From the NCBI GenBank assembly GCA_964059195.1, contig CAXKWD010000006.1:136398039-136462038 (forward strand): a DNA stretch of 64,000 bases, written 5' to 3'. Shown piece by piece: positions 1 to 10,284 of the stretch (position 1 is the first letter of the stretch; the number at the start of each line of letters is the position of its first letter). The notes below the pieces were generated by a model, which did not search any database, was not told the DNA's origin, and worked only from the letters and a program-made list of their open reading frames with translations. Origin of the DNA: Ectobius pallidus (lineage: Eukaryota; Arthropoda; Insecta; Blattodea; Ectobiidae). The translations under genes were made by a program, and so were the position numbers.

Positions 1-329
1 CATGTACATATCTGGTGCCATATTTTCCAAACAAACACTTTTAACTGTTTTTCAAATAGGCCTACATGTTGATTTCTAAAAACCGAACGGAAAAATATCA
101 CTACGATTAGAAACAATCTGTATACTTTCAGTAGTTTTCAATGTCCAATAAGACAATGAAGACTCTACTAAAAAATATAGTTTACTATCGCACTACTTCG
201 ACACCTGGTAAACAAAAAATTAGCGAACCAGGCTCTAATGTGTGCATCTTTAACAGTTCATAAATATTATGGATAAGTAATTATACAATGCAAGGGAATG
301 GAGAAAGAAAATACTTGTAATAAGTCTAC
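1..329. other. AT-rich intronic sequence, nothing recognised
   Basis: No coding similarity, terminal repeats or RNA-like structure seen. It lies inside the intron downstream of the 8376-8481 exon of the minus-strand host gene. Confidence 0.5.
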
Positions 330-728
330 TTACTCAATGGCAATAGACAATTCCTAAGCAAAATAGAGGAATATCTATTTTATGGAACCCATAAAATTGC
401 CAAGCTTACATGAGTCTGCCATTTAACTTATTTTGTGCTAACTTCATCCAACCATTCCTCACAAATTCTACTTCCCTTAGATCTATTCTAAATATTGTCC
501 TCCCATCTACGTCTAGGTCTTCCAAGTGGTGTCTTCCCTTTGGGTCTCCCAGTCAATATTTTTAGGTAGGCCTATGTCTTTCCTCCCCATGTACTCAACA
601 AATCCACCCCATTTCATTCTCTGTGATTTATAATTACCCTTTGTCACTATGCAGTTTTCTCCAGTCCTGATTTCATCTCTCTTAGGTCCGAATATTTTCC
701 TAAGCACCCTGTTTTTTTAGGTTCACAG
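330..728 (-). pseudogene. 3' tail of a non-LTR retrotransposon, distal half
   Basis: Read on the minus strand, 728 to about 513 encodes a decayed version of the C-terminal tail common in arthropod endonuclease/reverse-transcriptase LINEs: LRKIFGPKRDE, then a K-S-Q-R-M-K-W-G-G-F-V-like stretch (family form RMRWAGHV), then PLGRPRRRW-like remnants in another frame. The rest to about 330 is the 3' end and UTR. The reading frame is broken several times. The upstream half of the same copy lies at 6200-6300; the BEL/Pao element at 729-6194 was inserted between them. A second tail of this family, in the opposite orientation, is at 7505-7980 and aligns across the BEL insertion point, which confirms the split. 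The LINE clade is not determined. Confidence 0.7.
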
Positions 729-1776
729 TGTTCAGTTATGTTGTGATCTTTTTAGCTGTTAATATTTTTATTGCTAAATGTTTAATTTTATTATGATGGA
801 TGGTTGGTTTGATTTCTTTCTGCTTTTCGCCCGTTTTCAGGGGGCCTTGCATTCTCCTCATTATTTTAAGGACAGTTGAATTTTCTCTACAATATGTTTT
901 TATATTGTTAGCTTTCTTCTTTTCTTCTTGTTTCAAACATTCCTTCTTCGTCTTCGCCATTTTTAAATCCTCTTAAAGGATCATTGTCCATATCTGGACT
1001 TAACTAGCAGTGGTTTTTTAACGTCATAATTCCTTATTCTTCGCTTCCTGCAAGTTAAGGCTTCTTTATAATTGATATTAATTGCACAAAAGCAATTTTT
1101 CACATTTATTCGTCTCAGAAAAGGCTGGATTCGTTTAGTGCTTCCACCAGGCATTTCTACATGAATTGACTATCTTGATTATGACCTGATTTGGACTTCA
1201 GGACTATTTTTGAGGTAATATTAGCTACGAAAGGAATCTTATTACCTAGTGAGTGCATTAAAGCTCTAAAATTATTTCATACAGCTAATAATATTAAATT
1301 GATTTTATTGCAACGTAGCTGTATCTACTTTAACACGCAATATAAATTCAGTAACATTATTATTGCGTATTATTTGGTGAATTAAAATATCACAAGATTG
1401 ACTGTGAACCTTAATACGGCATATAATTGGTACATGTGTGTATTTCATTGTTATTCACATAATTTTATTTGGAATATTGACTCCAAAGGTCCTCCGGAAT
1501 TGTTATTAAATATATTTTTAAATCAGCAAGCTCTTTCATTTACTGGCGGAATCAATCATCCCTGCTTATAAGAAGACTTCAAGACGTCGATGAAATTTCC
1601 AACGAGTGTTTGTGATTCAAGAAGATCAAAGTGTCAGTGTTATCTCACCTATGGTTTATTTAGCTTATAACCTTCTTATCGTTCATTCTAAGCGAAATGT
1701 ATAGCGTGTGTACAATCTTTATCACCCTTAATTAATTTAATTGTTTTTACAGTCCACTGTCTACGCACGTTATACA
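729..1776 (+). repeat. 5' LTR of the BEL/Pao element
   Basis: Begins TGTTCAGTTATG and ends ACGTTATACA, so TG...CA ends are present. It carries promoter and polyadenylation functions by family knowledge; I could not place a TATA box or poly(A) signal with confidence. Short open frames inside it on both strands recur identically in the 3' LTR and are not treated as genes. Confidence 0.93.
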
Positions 1777-1781
1777 TTTTT

Positions 1782-1799
1782 TGGTACCTCCGAGGCCGG
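1782..1799 (+). other. Probable tRNA primer-binding site
   Basis: Five bases after the 5' LTR the sequence TGGTACCTCCGAGGCCGG starts with the TGG expected opposite a tRNA 3' CCA end. It resembles, with mismatches, the complement of the 3' end of insect tRNA-Tyr (GCCGGAT shared). The tRNA assignment is a guess; the position is what makes it a candidate. Confidence 0.5.
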
Positions 1800-2293
1800 A
1801 TAGAACCACAATATTGTAACACGCATTGTAAACCTACACTCGTTCTATTCCGCCCGTAGTAAACATTATTGAGATAATTCAAGCTGTTGGTGTTCCGCAA
1901 TTCATGCTGTTTGAACACAAATATCATTCAAGCAAATAATTGACTTATTTGAAGCACAATTGACATTCCTGACTTCAGTCAGTTTGAAGTTTCTTATTGA
2001 AAAGGTAATTTTAATCTCATATTAAGTGCTTCTGCCTCCGTGTTTTAATCTGCACGTGTGAGGCCTAATATTCAGACAACAGCTCTTCAAACTAATTTAT
2101 TAAAAGGGTTTGTTATTATTTACATAATTGCACTCACCTTTGTGAATCCATGTACACACACATTATTGTCACATTTTGTCTAACCGCGGGCAACTAACTT
2201 TAGTGCTCAATAAGCTCTCAGTGCGGTCAATTTAAGTCATAAACAGTGAATCACGTTAAGTCGAATACTATTTGAACAATCAATTGTCAAATC

Positions 2294-5014
2294 ATGACTG
2301 ACGTAGAAGGCACCCTTAAGATTTTAAAGGCAAAAAGGACGCCTATTAAGTCGAGAATCACTCGCAAAGTTAATTACATTCTAGACTGCGTTATCAATGA
2401 GGAAACCTCTCCTCAAGACCTTCTTGAGCTTAAGATTGATTTAAGCAAGCTTGAATCTGAATATAACAGAGTCCAGTCCGAGATCAATGAACTAGCCTTT
2501 TCTGAATCCGAAGATGCCTATATGGCAGAAATTGAGAAAACCATACAAAAGGCCATCTCCCATATTAGCAGGCAGATTAATGCTTTCAATAAGTCTCGAG
2601 CGGCTGAGGCCGAAGCTAAAGCGGCCGAAGCTGAAGCTAGAGCTAGAGCTGAAGCGGCTGAAGCTAAAGCTAAGGCTGAAGAAGCTGAAGCTAGAGCTAG
2701 AGCTGAAGCGGCTGAAGCTAAAGCTAAAGCTGAAGAAGCCGAAGCTAGAGCCAAGGCCAAAGCCGAAGCTATTTTTAATTTTCTAAAAAATCAATTCATG
2801 ATTCAAATTCAAACAGTATCTGAATTTGAAATTCTGGACAAGATATCCTATCAAGAGGCCATTGTTCTTAAGTCGAGCCTAGAAAAATTGTCAGATAGAT
2901 ATGAGGTTGAAAGTCTTCAGCATCGTAACATTTACGATGAAGAGGCTGAGTTTCAAGAGCGCCAGCTTCAGTCAGAATGTTTAAGGGCTTTAGCTTATAT
3001 CAATTCTTCAATTGCAGATGCAAAACTGTTATATGAGCCGAATCAAGAGCAGAGCTCTAATCACAACTCTTCTTTGTCTGCGCCTTTACCGAACTTACCT
3101 AAATTGCCTGAAATTAAGCTACCAAGTTTTTTAGGCGATCCTAGAGCTTGGCTTGAATTCAGGGATACATTTAACTCATTAATTGTTCAGCACAGTCATA
3201 TATCCAACATGGATAAATTTCAATATCTAAAATCTTGTTTATCCCCGGAGGTAATGACTGTAATTCAAAATATCCCGGTCTCCAATGCCACCTTTGATGT
3301 AGCTTGGAAGACTTTAGCTGAAAGATTCGATAATGACAGGTTAATTGCCAACACGCATTTGGATAACCTTTTTTCTCCACCGCCCCTTAAGGGAGATTCT
3401 GCAAGCTCATTGCAACAATACTTAGATCATTTTTCAAGTACGGTTCATGCATTGAACGTACTTAATACTGATGTTCCTCTGTCTGACTTAATTATTTCAC
3501 GTATCATTGTGGATAAGCTCCCAGTAGAATTAATTAAAGAATGGGAATCTTCAATTAAGTTAGGAAAACTTCCCAAGTTGCAGGAATTATTCAGCTTTTT
3601 GGAGTCTAGGGTTAGGGTGCTGCAGATGACAGAATCGGTTCTGAAAGGTCGGTCCGTCAAGCCCTCATCTGCTCTTTCTGTCAAGGCTAACCTCTCCTCT
3701 CCTAGAGCGAAATGCAATTATTGTAGTAAATCGAATCACACTATAATTTATTGTGACGCCTTTAGATCGCTGAATTATTCATCCCGCGATCAATTCGTGA
3801 AAAATCACAAACTTTGTCGTGTTTGCCTTAGCTCAAATGGTCACACTTCGAGCTGTAACACTTTTAGATGTAGACAATGTCAAGGCAGGCACAGCAACTT
3901 ATTGCATGACCCTTCACGGCCAAGCAATTCTCAAGCCATAAATACGGCCAATATCATGTCTGCCAGCCAGTCACGGCAGAAATGTCTTTTACCTACTGCT
4001 AGCGTGATAATTTTAAGTAACGATGGCAGTGCAGTACAGGCCACAGCTCTTCTTGATACTGGATCAGACTGTAATCTAATTACTGACAGGTTGTTCAAGC
4101 AGCTTGGTTTGTCGCCATTATCTCAGCGTACTTCTCTCGCTGGTATCCTTTCTACCAATGCAAGCGTCTCAAGGCTTACAGAAGTCTCTATCAGATCTCA
4201 GGTTACGAATTGGCGCTATGATACAAAGGCCATTATAGTTCCTGAGATCTCTGCTTCTAATTTCCCTAAAAACTTTGTTAATACTAGAGGTTGGAACATT
4301 CCTCCTAACTTACCCTTAGCAGATCCCAGCTTTAATTCTCCTAAGCCTATTGATTTGCTATTGGGAGTTGAGATATGTTCTCAAATCTTGGTATCTGGAC
4401 AGATATCTGCTCCCAACTTGCCTACTATACAGAACTCCCAACTAGGCTGGTACTTCTCTGGCAAGTTGCCTTCGTCCCCTCTTAAGCATCACAATATGCC
4501 TCCAATGCGTCGTGGGAGATGTTCTGACTTGAATAGGCCTTCATCAGGTAAACCCTTTAATTCTACTGAGTCTTCTGTGAATTGCTCAGCCATCATTACG
4601 TCTGATGAGGGTATCAGTAATCAGCTTACTCATTCACCCACGACTTTGAAAACTCTTGTAGCCAATAGAGCCGCTGATATTCAGGAGACTGCATCTATTG
4701 ATTCTTGTTCTCATGTCGTCTCTAAGGAAAATCATGCAGATCTTATTTCAAGAGGATCTTCTTCTTCAAATCTTTCTTCCTTGCAGAGACGTTCAAACTG
4801 GTTGAAGGCTATGCCTAATGTTACCATAGGTACGCCAGTTTTAATCATGGATGACAATATGCCTCCCTTAAAATGGGTTGTTGGCATCATAACTCAAACT
4901 CACCCAGGCCCAGACGGTCTTGTGAGGGTTGTCACGGTCAGGACTTCTACAAGTTATCTGAAACGACTTATCATTAAACTAGCCCCAATTCCCATATATG
5001 ACTCTCTCGACTAA
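2294..5014 (+). CDS. Gag-protease polyprotein of a BEL/Pao element, with RNase H and integrase remnants fused in frame
   Basis: The 906-residue open frame starts 518 bp after the LTR. Residues 1-100 are helical. Residues about 104-161 are an Ala/Glu/Lys/Arg repeat coded by a minisatellite. Residues about 255-440 match the DUF1759 gag region (motif LPEIKLPSFLGDP). Zinc knuckles follow from about 475 (CNYCSKSNHTIIYC is CCHC; a second Cys/His cluster CRVC...CRQC comes after). A DUF1758 retropepsin has its catalytic Asp in LLDTGSD at residue 588. After the protease the frame jumps to the end of RNase H (LVANRAADIQ, HADLISRG) and then straight to the integrase C-terminal domain (PPLKWVVGII, HPGPDGLVRV). 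Reverse transcriptase and integrase core are absent. The deletions preserve the reading frame, so a Gag-PR protein with an odd tail could still be made. Confidence 0.88.
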   Translation: MTDVEGTLKILKAKRTPIKSRITRKVNYILDCVINEETSPQDLLELKIDLSKLESEYNRVQSEINELAFSESEDAYMAEIEKTIQKAISHISRQINAFNKSRAAEAEAKAAEAEARARAEAAEAKAKAEEAEARARAEAAEAKAKAEEAEARAKAKAEAIFNFLKNQFMIQIQTVSEFEILDKISYQEAIVLKSSLEKLSDRYEVESLQHRNIYDEEAEFQERQLQSECLRALAYINSSIADAKLLYEPNQEQSSNHNSSLSAPLPNLPKLPEIKLPSFLGDPRAWLEFRDTFNSLIVQHSHISNMDKFQYLKSCLSPEVMTVIQNIPVSNATFDVAWKTLAERFDNDRLIANTHLDNLFSPPPLKGDSASSLQQYLDHFSSTVHALNVLNTDVPLSDLIISRIIVDKLPVELIKEWESSIKLGKLPKLQELFSFLESRVRVLQMTESVLKGRSVKPSSALSVKANLSSPRAKCNYCSKSNHTIIYCDAFRSLNYSSRDQFVKNHKLCRVCLSSNGHTSSCNTFRCRQCQGRHSNLLHDPSRPSNSQAINTANIMSASQSRQKCLLPTASVIILSNDGSAVQATALLDTGSDCNLITDRLFKQLGLSPLSQRTSLAGILSTNASVSRLTEVSIRSQVTNWRYDTKAIIVPEISASNFPKNFVNTRGWNIPPNLPLADPSFNSPKPIDLLLGVEICSQILVSGQISAPNLPTIQNSQLGWYFSGKLPSSPLKHHNMPPMRRGRCSDLNRPSSGKPFNSTESSVNCSAIITSDEGISNQLTHSPTTLKTLVANRAADIQETASIDSCSHVVSKENHADLISRGSSSSNLSSLQRRSNWLKAMPNVTIGTPVLIMDDNMPPLKWVVGIITQTHPGPDGLVRVVTVRTSTSYLKRLIIKLAPIPIYDSLD

Positions 5015-5146
5015 GGCAGTCGTTCATTTTTTCTTTGTTTAGTTACTTTTATTTCTCAACTTTTAGGATTTATTGGTGTTTTTGAAGATCCAACATAACT
5101 TCGCATTTCTGTTTGATTATTCCCTAGTGAATAATCGCGGGCAATA

Positions 5147-6194
5147 TGTTCAGTTATGTTGTGATCTTTTTAGCTGTTAATATTTTTATTGCTAAATGTT
5201 TAATTTTATTATGATGGATGGTTGGTTTGATTTCTTTCTGCTTTTCGCCCGTTTTCAGGGGGCCTTGCATTCTCCTCATTATTTTAAGGACAGTTGAATT
5301 TTCTCTACAATATGTTTTTATATTGTTAGCTTTCTTCTTTTCTTCTTGTTTCAAACATTCCTTCTTCGTCTTCGCCATTTTTAAATCCTCTTAAAGGATC
5401 ATTGTCCATATCTGGACTTAACTAGCAGTGGTTTTTTAACGTCATAATTCCTTATTCTTCGCTTCCTGCAAGTTAAGGCTTCTTTATAATTGATATTAAT
5501 TGCACAAAAGCAATTTTTCACATTTATTCGTCTCAGAAAAGGCTGGATTCGTTTAGTGCTTCCACCAGGCATTTCTACATGAATTGACTATCTTGATTAT
5601 GACCTGATTTGGACTTCAGGACTATTTTTGAGGTAATATTAGCTACGAAAGGAATCTTATTACCTAGTGAGTGCATTAAAGCTCTAAAATTATTTCATAC
5701 AGCTAATAATATTAAATTGATTTTATTGCAACGTAGCTGTATCTACTTTAACACGCAATATAAATTCAGTAACATTATTATTGCGTATTATTTGGTGAAT
5801 TAAAATATCACAAGATTGACTGTGAACCTTAATACGGCATATAATTGGTACATGTGTGTATTTCATTGTTATTCACATAATTTTATTTGGAATATTGACT
5901 CCAAAGGTCCTCCGGAATTGTTATTAAATATATTTTTAAATCAGCAAGCTCTTTCATTTACTGGCGGAATCAATCATCCCTGCTTATAAGAAGACTTCAA
6001 GACGTCGATGAAATTTCCAACGAGTGTTTGTGATTCAAGAAGATCAAAGTGTCAGTGTTATCTCACCTATGGTTTATTTAGCTTATAACCTTCTTATCGT
6101 TCATTCTAAGCGAAATGTATAGCGTGTGTACAATCTTTATCACCCTTAATTAATTTAATTGTTTTTACAGTCCACTGTCTACGCACGTTATACA
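5147..6194 (+). repeat. 3' LTR of the BEL/Pao element
   Basis: Direct copy of 729-1776 with no length change. The sequence just upstream (CGCGGGCAATA) is where a polypurine tract belongs, but it is only weakly purine-rich. CACAG follows directly at 6195-6199. Confidence 0.93.
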
Positions 6195-6199
6195 CACAG

Positions 6200-6300
6200 A
6201 TTAAGTTCTTCCCAAAGATTAAGCGACAATGTCTCACATCCATATTGTACAACCTGAAGCATAACTGTCTTATAAGTTTTTATTTTTAGAAAACAATTAT
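6200..6300 (-). pseudogene. LINE tail, proximal half, separated by the BEL insertion
   Basis: Minus-strand reading gives a decayed form of the YGCETW...LWEEH motif that normally precedes FENRVLRKIFGPKRDE in this LINE family. The next residues continue at 728 on the far side of the BEL element. The matching stretch of the plus-strand copy (7505-7600) is continuous. Confidence 0.65.
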
Positions 6301-7029
6301 CCTGCCAGTTGTATTCAGGGTTGGAATGTTTAAAACAAGTGTTTAAAACATGTTTAAAACAAGTGCTTGTGTTTTTTTAAGTTTGTTTAAAACGTTTAAA
6401 CAATCTGTTTTAAACATGTTTTTTAGCATATGTTTAAATCATTTTTTAATTGCGTGTTATATTTAATTATGAAGACAATTTACATTTTGTCAAGTCAGTG
6501 ACACCCTGTTAGTGTTGTAAACAGAAAAAAAAAAAAAAAAACTAGGGCCAGAATACCAGAAAATCACGTGAGGTGGTGTCCCTTTTCCTCCAGACTTCTC
6601 TATCCTCTGTCGCCAGCTTCCAGTTTCTGATTTTGAGTAATTGATTTGAATTTTTTCTGACTGCATCCTACCACCTATTTTGTGGTCTTCCTTTTTAAAG
6701 AAAGAGATTATTAATATTAAATATTGAATGTGTCAATTTGACAACACTGTAGTAGGATATTCCTTGTAAGTTTGATAATGTAAGGCGGCTAAGACCACGT
6801 AAAGCATGGTGAAAGTCAATCATCAGTTGAGCAGTAAAGGCAGTAATTAAACAGTAGTTTGTATTATTTTTTATTAATCATGAACTATTAAATCATAAAC
6901 AAATACTACTGGTACAAAATGTATTTTCAAATACTATTAAGTCTACGACTCGTAAATCTTGAACATCTTAGCACAGGGTGTCATTGGATTGACAAAATGT
7001 AAATTGTCTGCATAATTAAATTTAATAAT

Positions 7030-7198
7030 TAAGGAATCGCGCACAATGTGCATTATCTTAACCTAAGACTTAACCTACCCAGTCCTGAACCCGGGGAGGG
7101 GATCTTTCACTACTGAAAAATCCCCCACCCGGCCGGGAATCGAACCCGGGCCGCCGGAGTGGAAGGCAGGCGTGCTACCGACTCACCCACGGCGGCGG
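7030..7198 (-). mobile_element. tRNA-derived SINE
   Basis: On the minus strand the head reads GGGTGAGTCGGTAGCACGCC (A-box-like) followed by GGTTCGATTCCC (B-box), the spacing of a tRNA-derived RNA polymerase III promoter. The body continues with a GC-rich stretch and ends in a less defined tail. It lies inside the hAT-like element at 6316-7504. Target duplications were not resolved. Confidence 0.6.
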
Positions 7199-7288
7199 AA
7201 CACCCAATTAAAAAGTGTTATAAACATATGCTAAAAAATGTTTAAAACAAATTGTTTAAAATGTTTTAAACATTTCAACGGTATATAA

Positions 7289-7291
<3 letters not shown>

Positions 7292-7324
<33 letters not shown>
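7292..7324. repeat. (AT)n microsatellite
   Basis: About 33 bp of alternating A and T within the TTTAAAC element; a similar run sits at the matching place in the copy at 55122-55484. Confidence 0.9.
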
Positions 7325-7326
<2 letters not shown>

Positions 7327-7504
7327 TTGATTTAAACAAAATGAACAATTTAAACTTTTTTAAACAAACAACTTTGTTGTAAACATAAAAAACGTTAAAA
7401 AACAAGTTTAAAACAACCAACATTGTTGTTCACATATAAAACGTTTAAAAAAAACCCGTTTTTTTTGTTCTTTAAAAAAAAAAACATGTTTTTTATCAAC
7501 CCTG

Positions 7505-7980
7505 GTTGTATTATATGGATGTAAGACATGGTCCCCTCAATCTCTGGGAAGAACACAATCTAAGAGCCTTTGAAAACAGAGTACTAAGGAAAATATTTGG
7601 ACCTAAAAGAAATGAAAACCCAGGGACTGGAGAAAACTGCATAATGATGTGAACTTCATAACCTCTACTCTTCACAAAATATAGCAAGGGTAATTAAATC
7701 ACAGGATGAAATGGAGTGGACATGTTGTAAACGTGGGAGAGGAAAAACATCTAAAAAATATTGACTGCAAGACCCGAAGGGAAAAGACCACTTGGAAGAC
7801 CTAGACGTACACGGGAGGACAATATTAGAAAAGACTGAGAGGGATGGTTGGAGTTAGCAGAGAATAGGGTTGAATGATAGGCTCAAGTAAGCGCGACAAA
7901 GAACCTCCGGGTTCCATAAAATGGTTAATATTCCTTTAGCTTGCTTATGAATTGACTATTGCCATTGAGTGAGTGAATGT
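7505..7980 (+). pseudogene. 3' tail of a non-LTR retrotransposon, second copy
   Basis: The plus strand carries remnants of VLYGC-TW, then an ENRVLRKIFGPKRNEN-like stretch, then PLGRPRRT in a different frame, so frameshifts are present. It is the same LINE tail as 330-728 plus 6200-6300 but inverted relative to it. The hAT-like element 6316-7504 was inserted at the junction between the two inverted tails. The 3' end near 7980 shares the sequence TTGCCATTGAGT with the other copy. Confidence 0.7.
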
Positions 7981-8375
7981 GGACTAAGTTTATTTCTTTA
8001 CCATGAATAATACAAAACCATGCATAGGAACACTTGTGGTAGCTGGCACAAGTCTAAACTAAAATGTCTATGGTAAAAAATGCTATCTTACAATTGGTCA
8101 CTACTGCATCATATAGAAATATGGAGACAGTACTATATTGTTCAAGGCGGCAATAGTTAGAACATTTTCAAAATATTTAACCTCAAAACAAAATAGCAGA
8201 CCTAAGTCTTTTTTGGCCTGGATATGTTCTTTCATTACAAAACTGTAGTGTGTCCACGAAATCCATGACATTTGGAAACCCTACCTTACTGATTAATGAA
8301 ATTTTGGCGCTAGAAATCATACCACAAGTGTCCTGTCAATGTAATAACTAACTATGTAAGAATTAATTACACTAC
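7981..8375. other. Intronic sequence 3' of the exon, nothing recognised
   Basis: AT-rich, no open frame or repeat structure recognised. It starts, on the minus strand, with the donor GTAGTG of the 8376-8481 exon. Confidence 0.5.
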
Positions 8376-8481
8376 CTGTAATCTGTGCTTGTGGAAGCAG
8401 CGGTGGCCAGGGGATCAGGGGTGGCTGGGTACACCGCCCCTGAAGGGAGCTTCCCAATGTCCCCATTCATGTACACGTAAC
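8376..8481 (-). CDS. Internal exon of a host gene, probable LARP4/4B (La-related protein)
   Basis: This 106-bp segment is flanked on the minus strand by acceptor TTGTTGCAG and donor GTAGTG. One frame is fully open and reads YVYMNGDIGKLPSGAVYP followed by a Pro/Ala/Thr/Ser-rich stretch ending STDY. It takes one nucleotide from the upstream exon and leaves two for the next. The exon at 61781-61910 ends with exactly one spare nucleotide (G), so joining makes a Gly codon. Base composition is clearly more GC-rich than the surroundings. The LARP4 identity rests mainly on the upstream exon's PAM2-like motif. The internal Met (MNGD) could start a shorter isoform. Low-complexity Pro/Ala/Thr/Ser content suggests a disordered region. 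Confidence 0.7.
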
Positions 8482-8489
8482 CTGCAACA

Positions 8490-9210
8490 AATGATCACAT
8501 TTAATTAATACTATACTCTCACAGAACCATGGTATAAACAATGTTACTAATACCAATGAGTACAATGGAAACAAGTAGATATTGTCGAATATGCTTTCAT
8601 ACATGGCACCATACAGCCACTACTATATTTCAAGGATTATGTCAAAGGGAAGAGGTCTTATGGTTGGTAATGACAATTGTAAGATGTAATTTTGTTTTCT
8701 TCGTTATTTCTAGTACTGTACCTATAGAAAAGCCCTGAGCGACACATCATACTACAGTCATTCATGTCTTCCAAGGAACTGAATGTGCTGTGACAACAAA
8801 GGAATTATGGTGTTCAATTCAATGACTGAATGAATATTTATTAACCACGTCCCAAGATGTGATGAGTTTCACTCACATAACACAATTAGGCAATGGATCA
8901 GATAGTGGTAATGTTCTATATCTATAAATACAGTTATATAAAATTAAACATTGAAAAAAGTAACAAAATAGAAACTTTTGAGTGGCAGTCCAAACCAGCT
9001 AGTTTGTAAATGTGGTAGACCTTTGCTGAAGGTCCTTGGGGAGGTTGTTTTGTTTCGTAAATAAATTATCCACTTTCATGTATACACGACATGTTTTGTA
9101 CTTTTAACTGGTATATTATCTATATTTATTCTCCATTCCCGGTCACAAGATGAAAGTTTAAAAAATAAACAAGTTGTACATCTGAAAGGGTTCATTATCC
9201 ATGAGAGTCA
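8490..9210. other. Unassigned intronic sequence
   Basis: AT-rich, no coding remnants or terminal repeats recognised. Confidence 0.4.
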
Positions 9211-9216
9211 ACAAAC

Positions 9217-9480
9217 ATGGACTGACAAAGAACATAACAAGAAGTGCATGTCAGGTAACTTGAAATTGAAATACTATAAGTCAGTCATAAGACCAGAAGC
9301 CTTGTATGCCATTGAGTGTCTTTCTCCAAATCGAAGGGGTCTGATAGAGAAGATGGAAATCAGAGACAGGAGAATTCTCAAGAAGATCCTCGATCCTGAA
9401 AAGGCAGATGAAGAATTTTGTAGGTGACACAATTCCGAACTATACAACCATATAGGGGAACACTCTGGTTGGTACATAGG
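9217..9480 (+). pseudogene. LINE tail fragment of a different family
   Basis: From 9254 the frame reads LKLKYYKSVIRPEALYA, then IECLS, GLIEKMEIRDRRILKKIL, then a stop where a basic residue is expected, then HNSELYNHI. This matches the post-RT C-terminal tail of arthropod LINEs (YKSVVRPELLY...ERKILRKIYGP...RRHNKELY). Only about 75 codons survive; no catalytic RT motif is present. Upstream sequence appears to continue one frame away. Confidence 0.65.
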
Positions 9481-10284
9481 TGTACTTGAAATGTAGAAGG
9501 AAACGATTCTCAGCCAAATAAAATAAGCTATAACCCATTTAATTCCTCTGCATTAGGATAGGGATAAGCCTACACTGACTCTGTGCAACCATATCCTGAT
9601 GAAAGCCACAGAGCTAAGGATGGCCAACAGCTGGAGTTTATAATCCTGACATGGCTGATAACCCTAGCCATAATCACAATCACTTCTTTCAAACCATCAC
9701 ATTTCCTACTAATGACTTCTGTAACAGTTACTGCTTTCATTTAAGTTATTACTTTATTTTTAAGTTACTACTTTCATTTCTTCATTTCACTACTTGTAAG
9801 GAAAATTCAAGGGACTGGAGAAAAAGAGCCTAGGCTGAAGAGCGCATCTTAATGAAGTGGTAAAAATCACTTTAGCTGACTGTAGCAGTAAGTAGGCCTA
9901 CCTAAATATAAGGACAAATCTAATAATGATAATGTTCATCCCTACTTGTTTAAGAAATTTATGAATTTTTTTGGACATTACATAAGCTTAGGCAAAATAA
10001 TTTGATTCGTGTTTTTACTTAAAAATATGCTTGTAGCTTACAGCTGATGAGGTTATGTAATATAGGCTTGTTATATTACTTTCAAGATATGCAATTTTTA
10101 TACAGTCTAAATAGATTTTTAAAGTAAAACTGATCATACTATTAAAAATGCACAGGTATTGGTTGGCTTATATTTAATTAATGACGTGGGTGTACTGAAC
10201 TGGCCTGTGACCACCGATGTGCTGGAATTTTATTTTTAAGTAGCCTAGTTCTTTTACATGCCTGTCAATTTATGGGCCTTTTAT
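9481..10284. other. Unassigned intronic sequence
   Basis: No supported feature. Several TAGGCCTA-type palindromes occur. Confidence 0.4.

Larger units (their letters stand above)
729..6194 (+). mobile_element. BEL/Pao LTR retrotransposon, internally deleted, recent insertion
   Basis: Two 1048-bp direct repeats (729-1776 and 5147-6194), each beginning TGTT and ending TACA, enclose one long reading frame. The 5-bp sequence CACAG lies immediately outside both ends (724-728 and 6195-6199), a perfect target-site duplication of the length typical for BEL/Pao. The repeats keep a constant offset of 4418 from start to end, so no indels separate them, and by eye they are identical, so insertion is recent. 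Internal DNA is only about 3.4 kb. Gag and protease are present, while reverse transcriptase, most of RNase H and the integrase core are missing, so the copy cannot mobilise without a full-length helper. It interrupts a minus-strand LINE tail in the intron downstream of the 8376-8481 exon. Confidence 0.92.
6316..7504. mobile_element. hAT-like non-autonomous element rich in TTTAAAC repeats, with nested insertions
   Basis: Starts CAGGGTTGGAA and ends ATCAACCCTG, imperfect terminal inverted repeats of hAT type. It is flanked by an exact 8-bp duplication GTTGTATT (6308-6315 and 7505-7512). The body consists of short TTTAAAC/GTTTAAA runs that fold back on themselves. A shorter relative without insertions lies at 55122-55484. 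Inside this copy are a tRNA-derived SINE (7030-7198), an AT dinucleotide run, and an inverted pair (about 6463-6508 and 6974-7020) whose CAGGGTG ends face inward. No transposase is encoded. Confidence 0.82.

Noticed and set aside
736..1385. Short open frames of 64-79 codons in the LTR, repeated at 5154-5803
   Set aside because: They lie within LTR regulatory sequence, are duplicated only because the LTR is, and resemble no protein.
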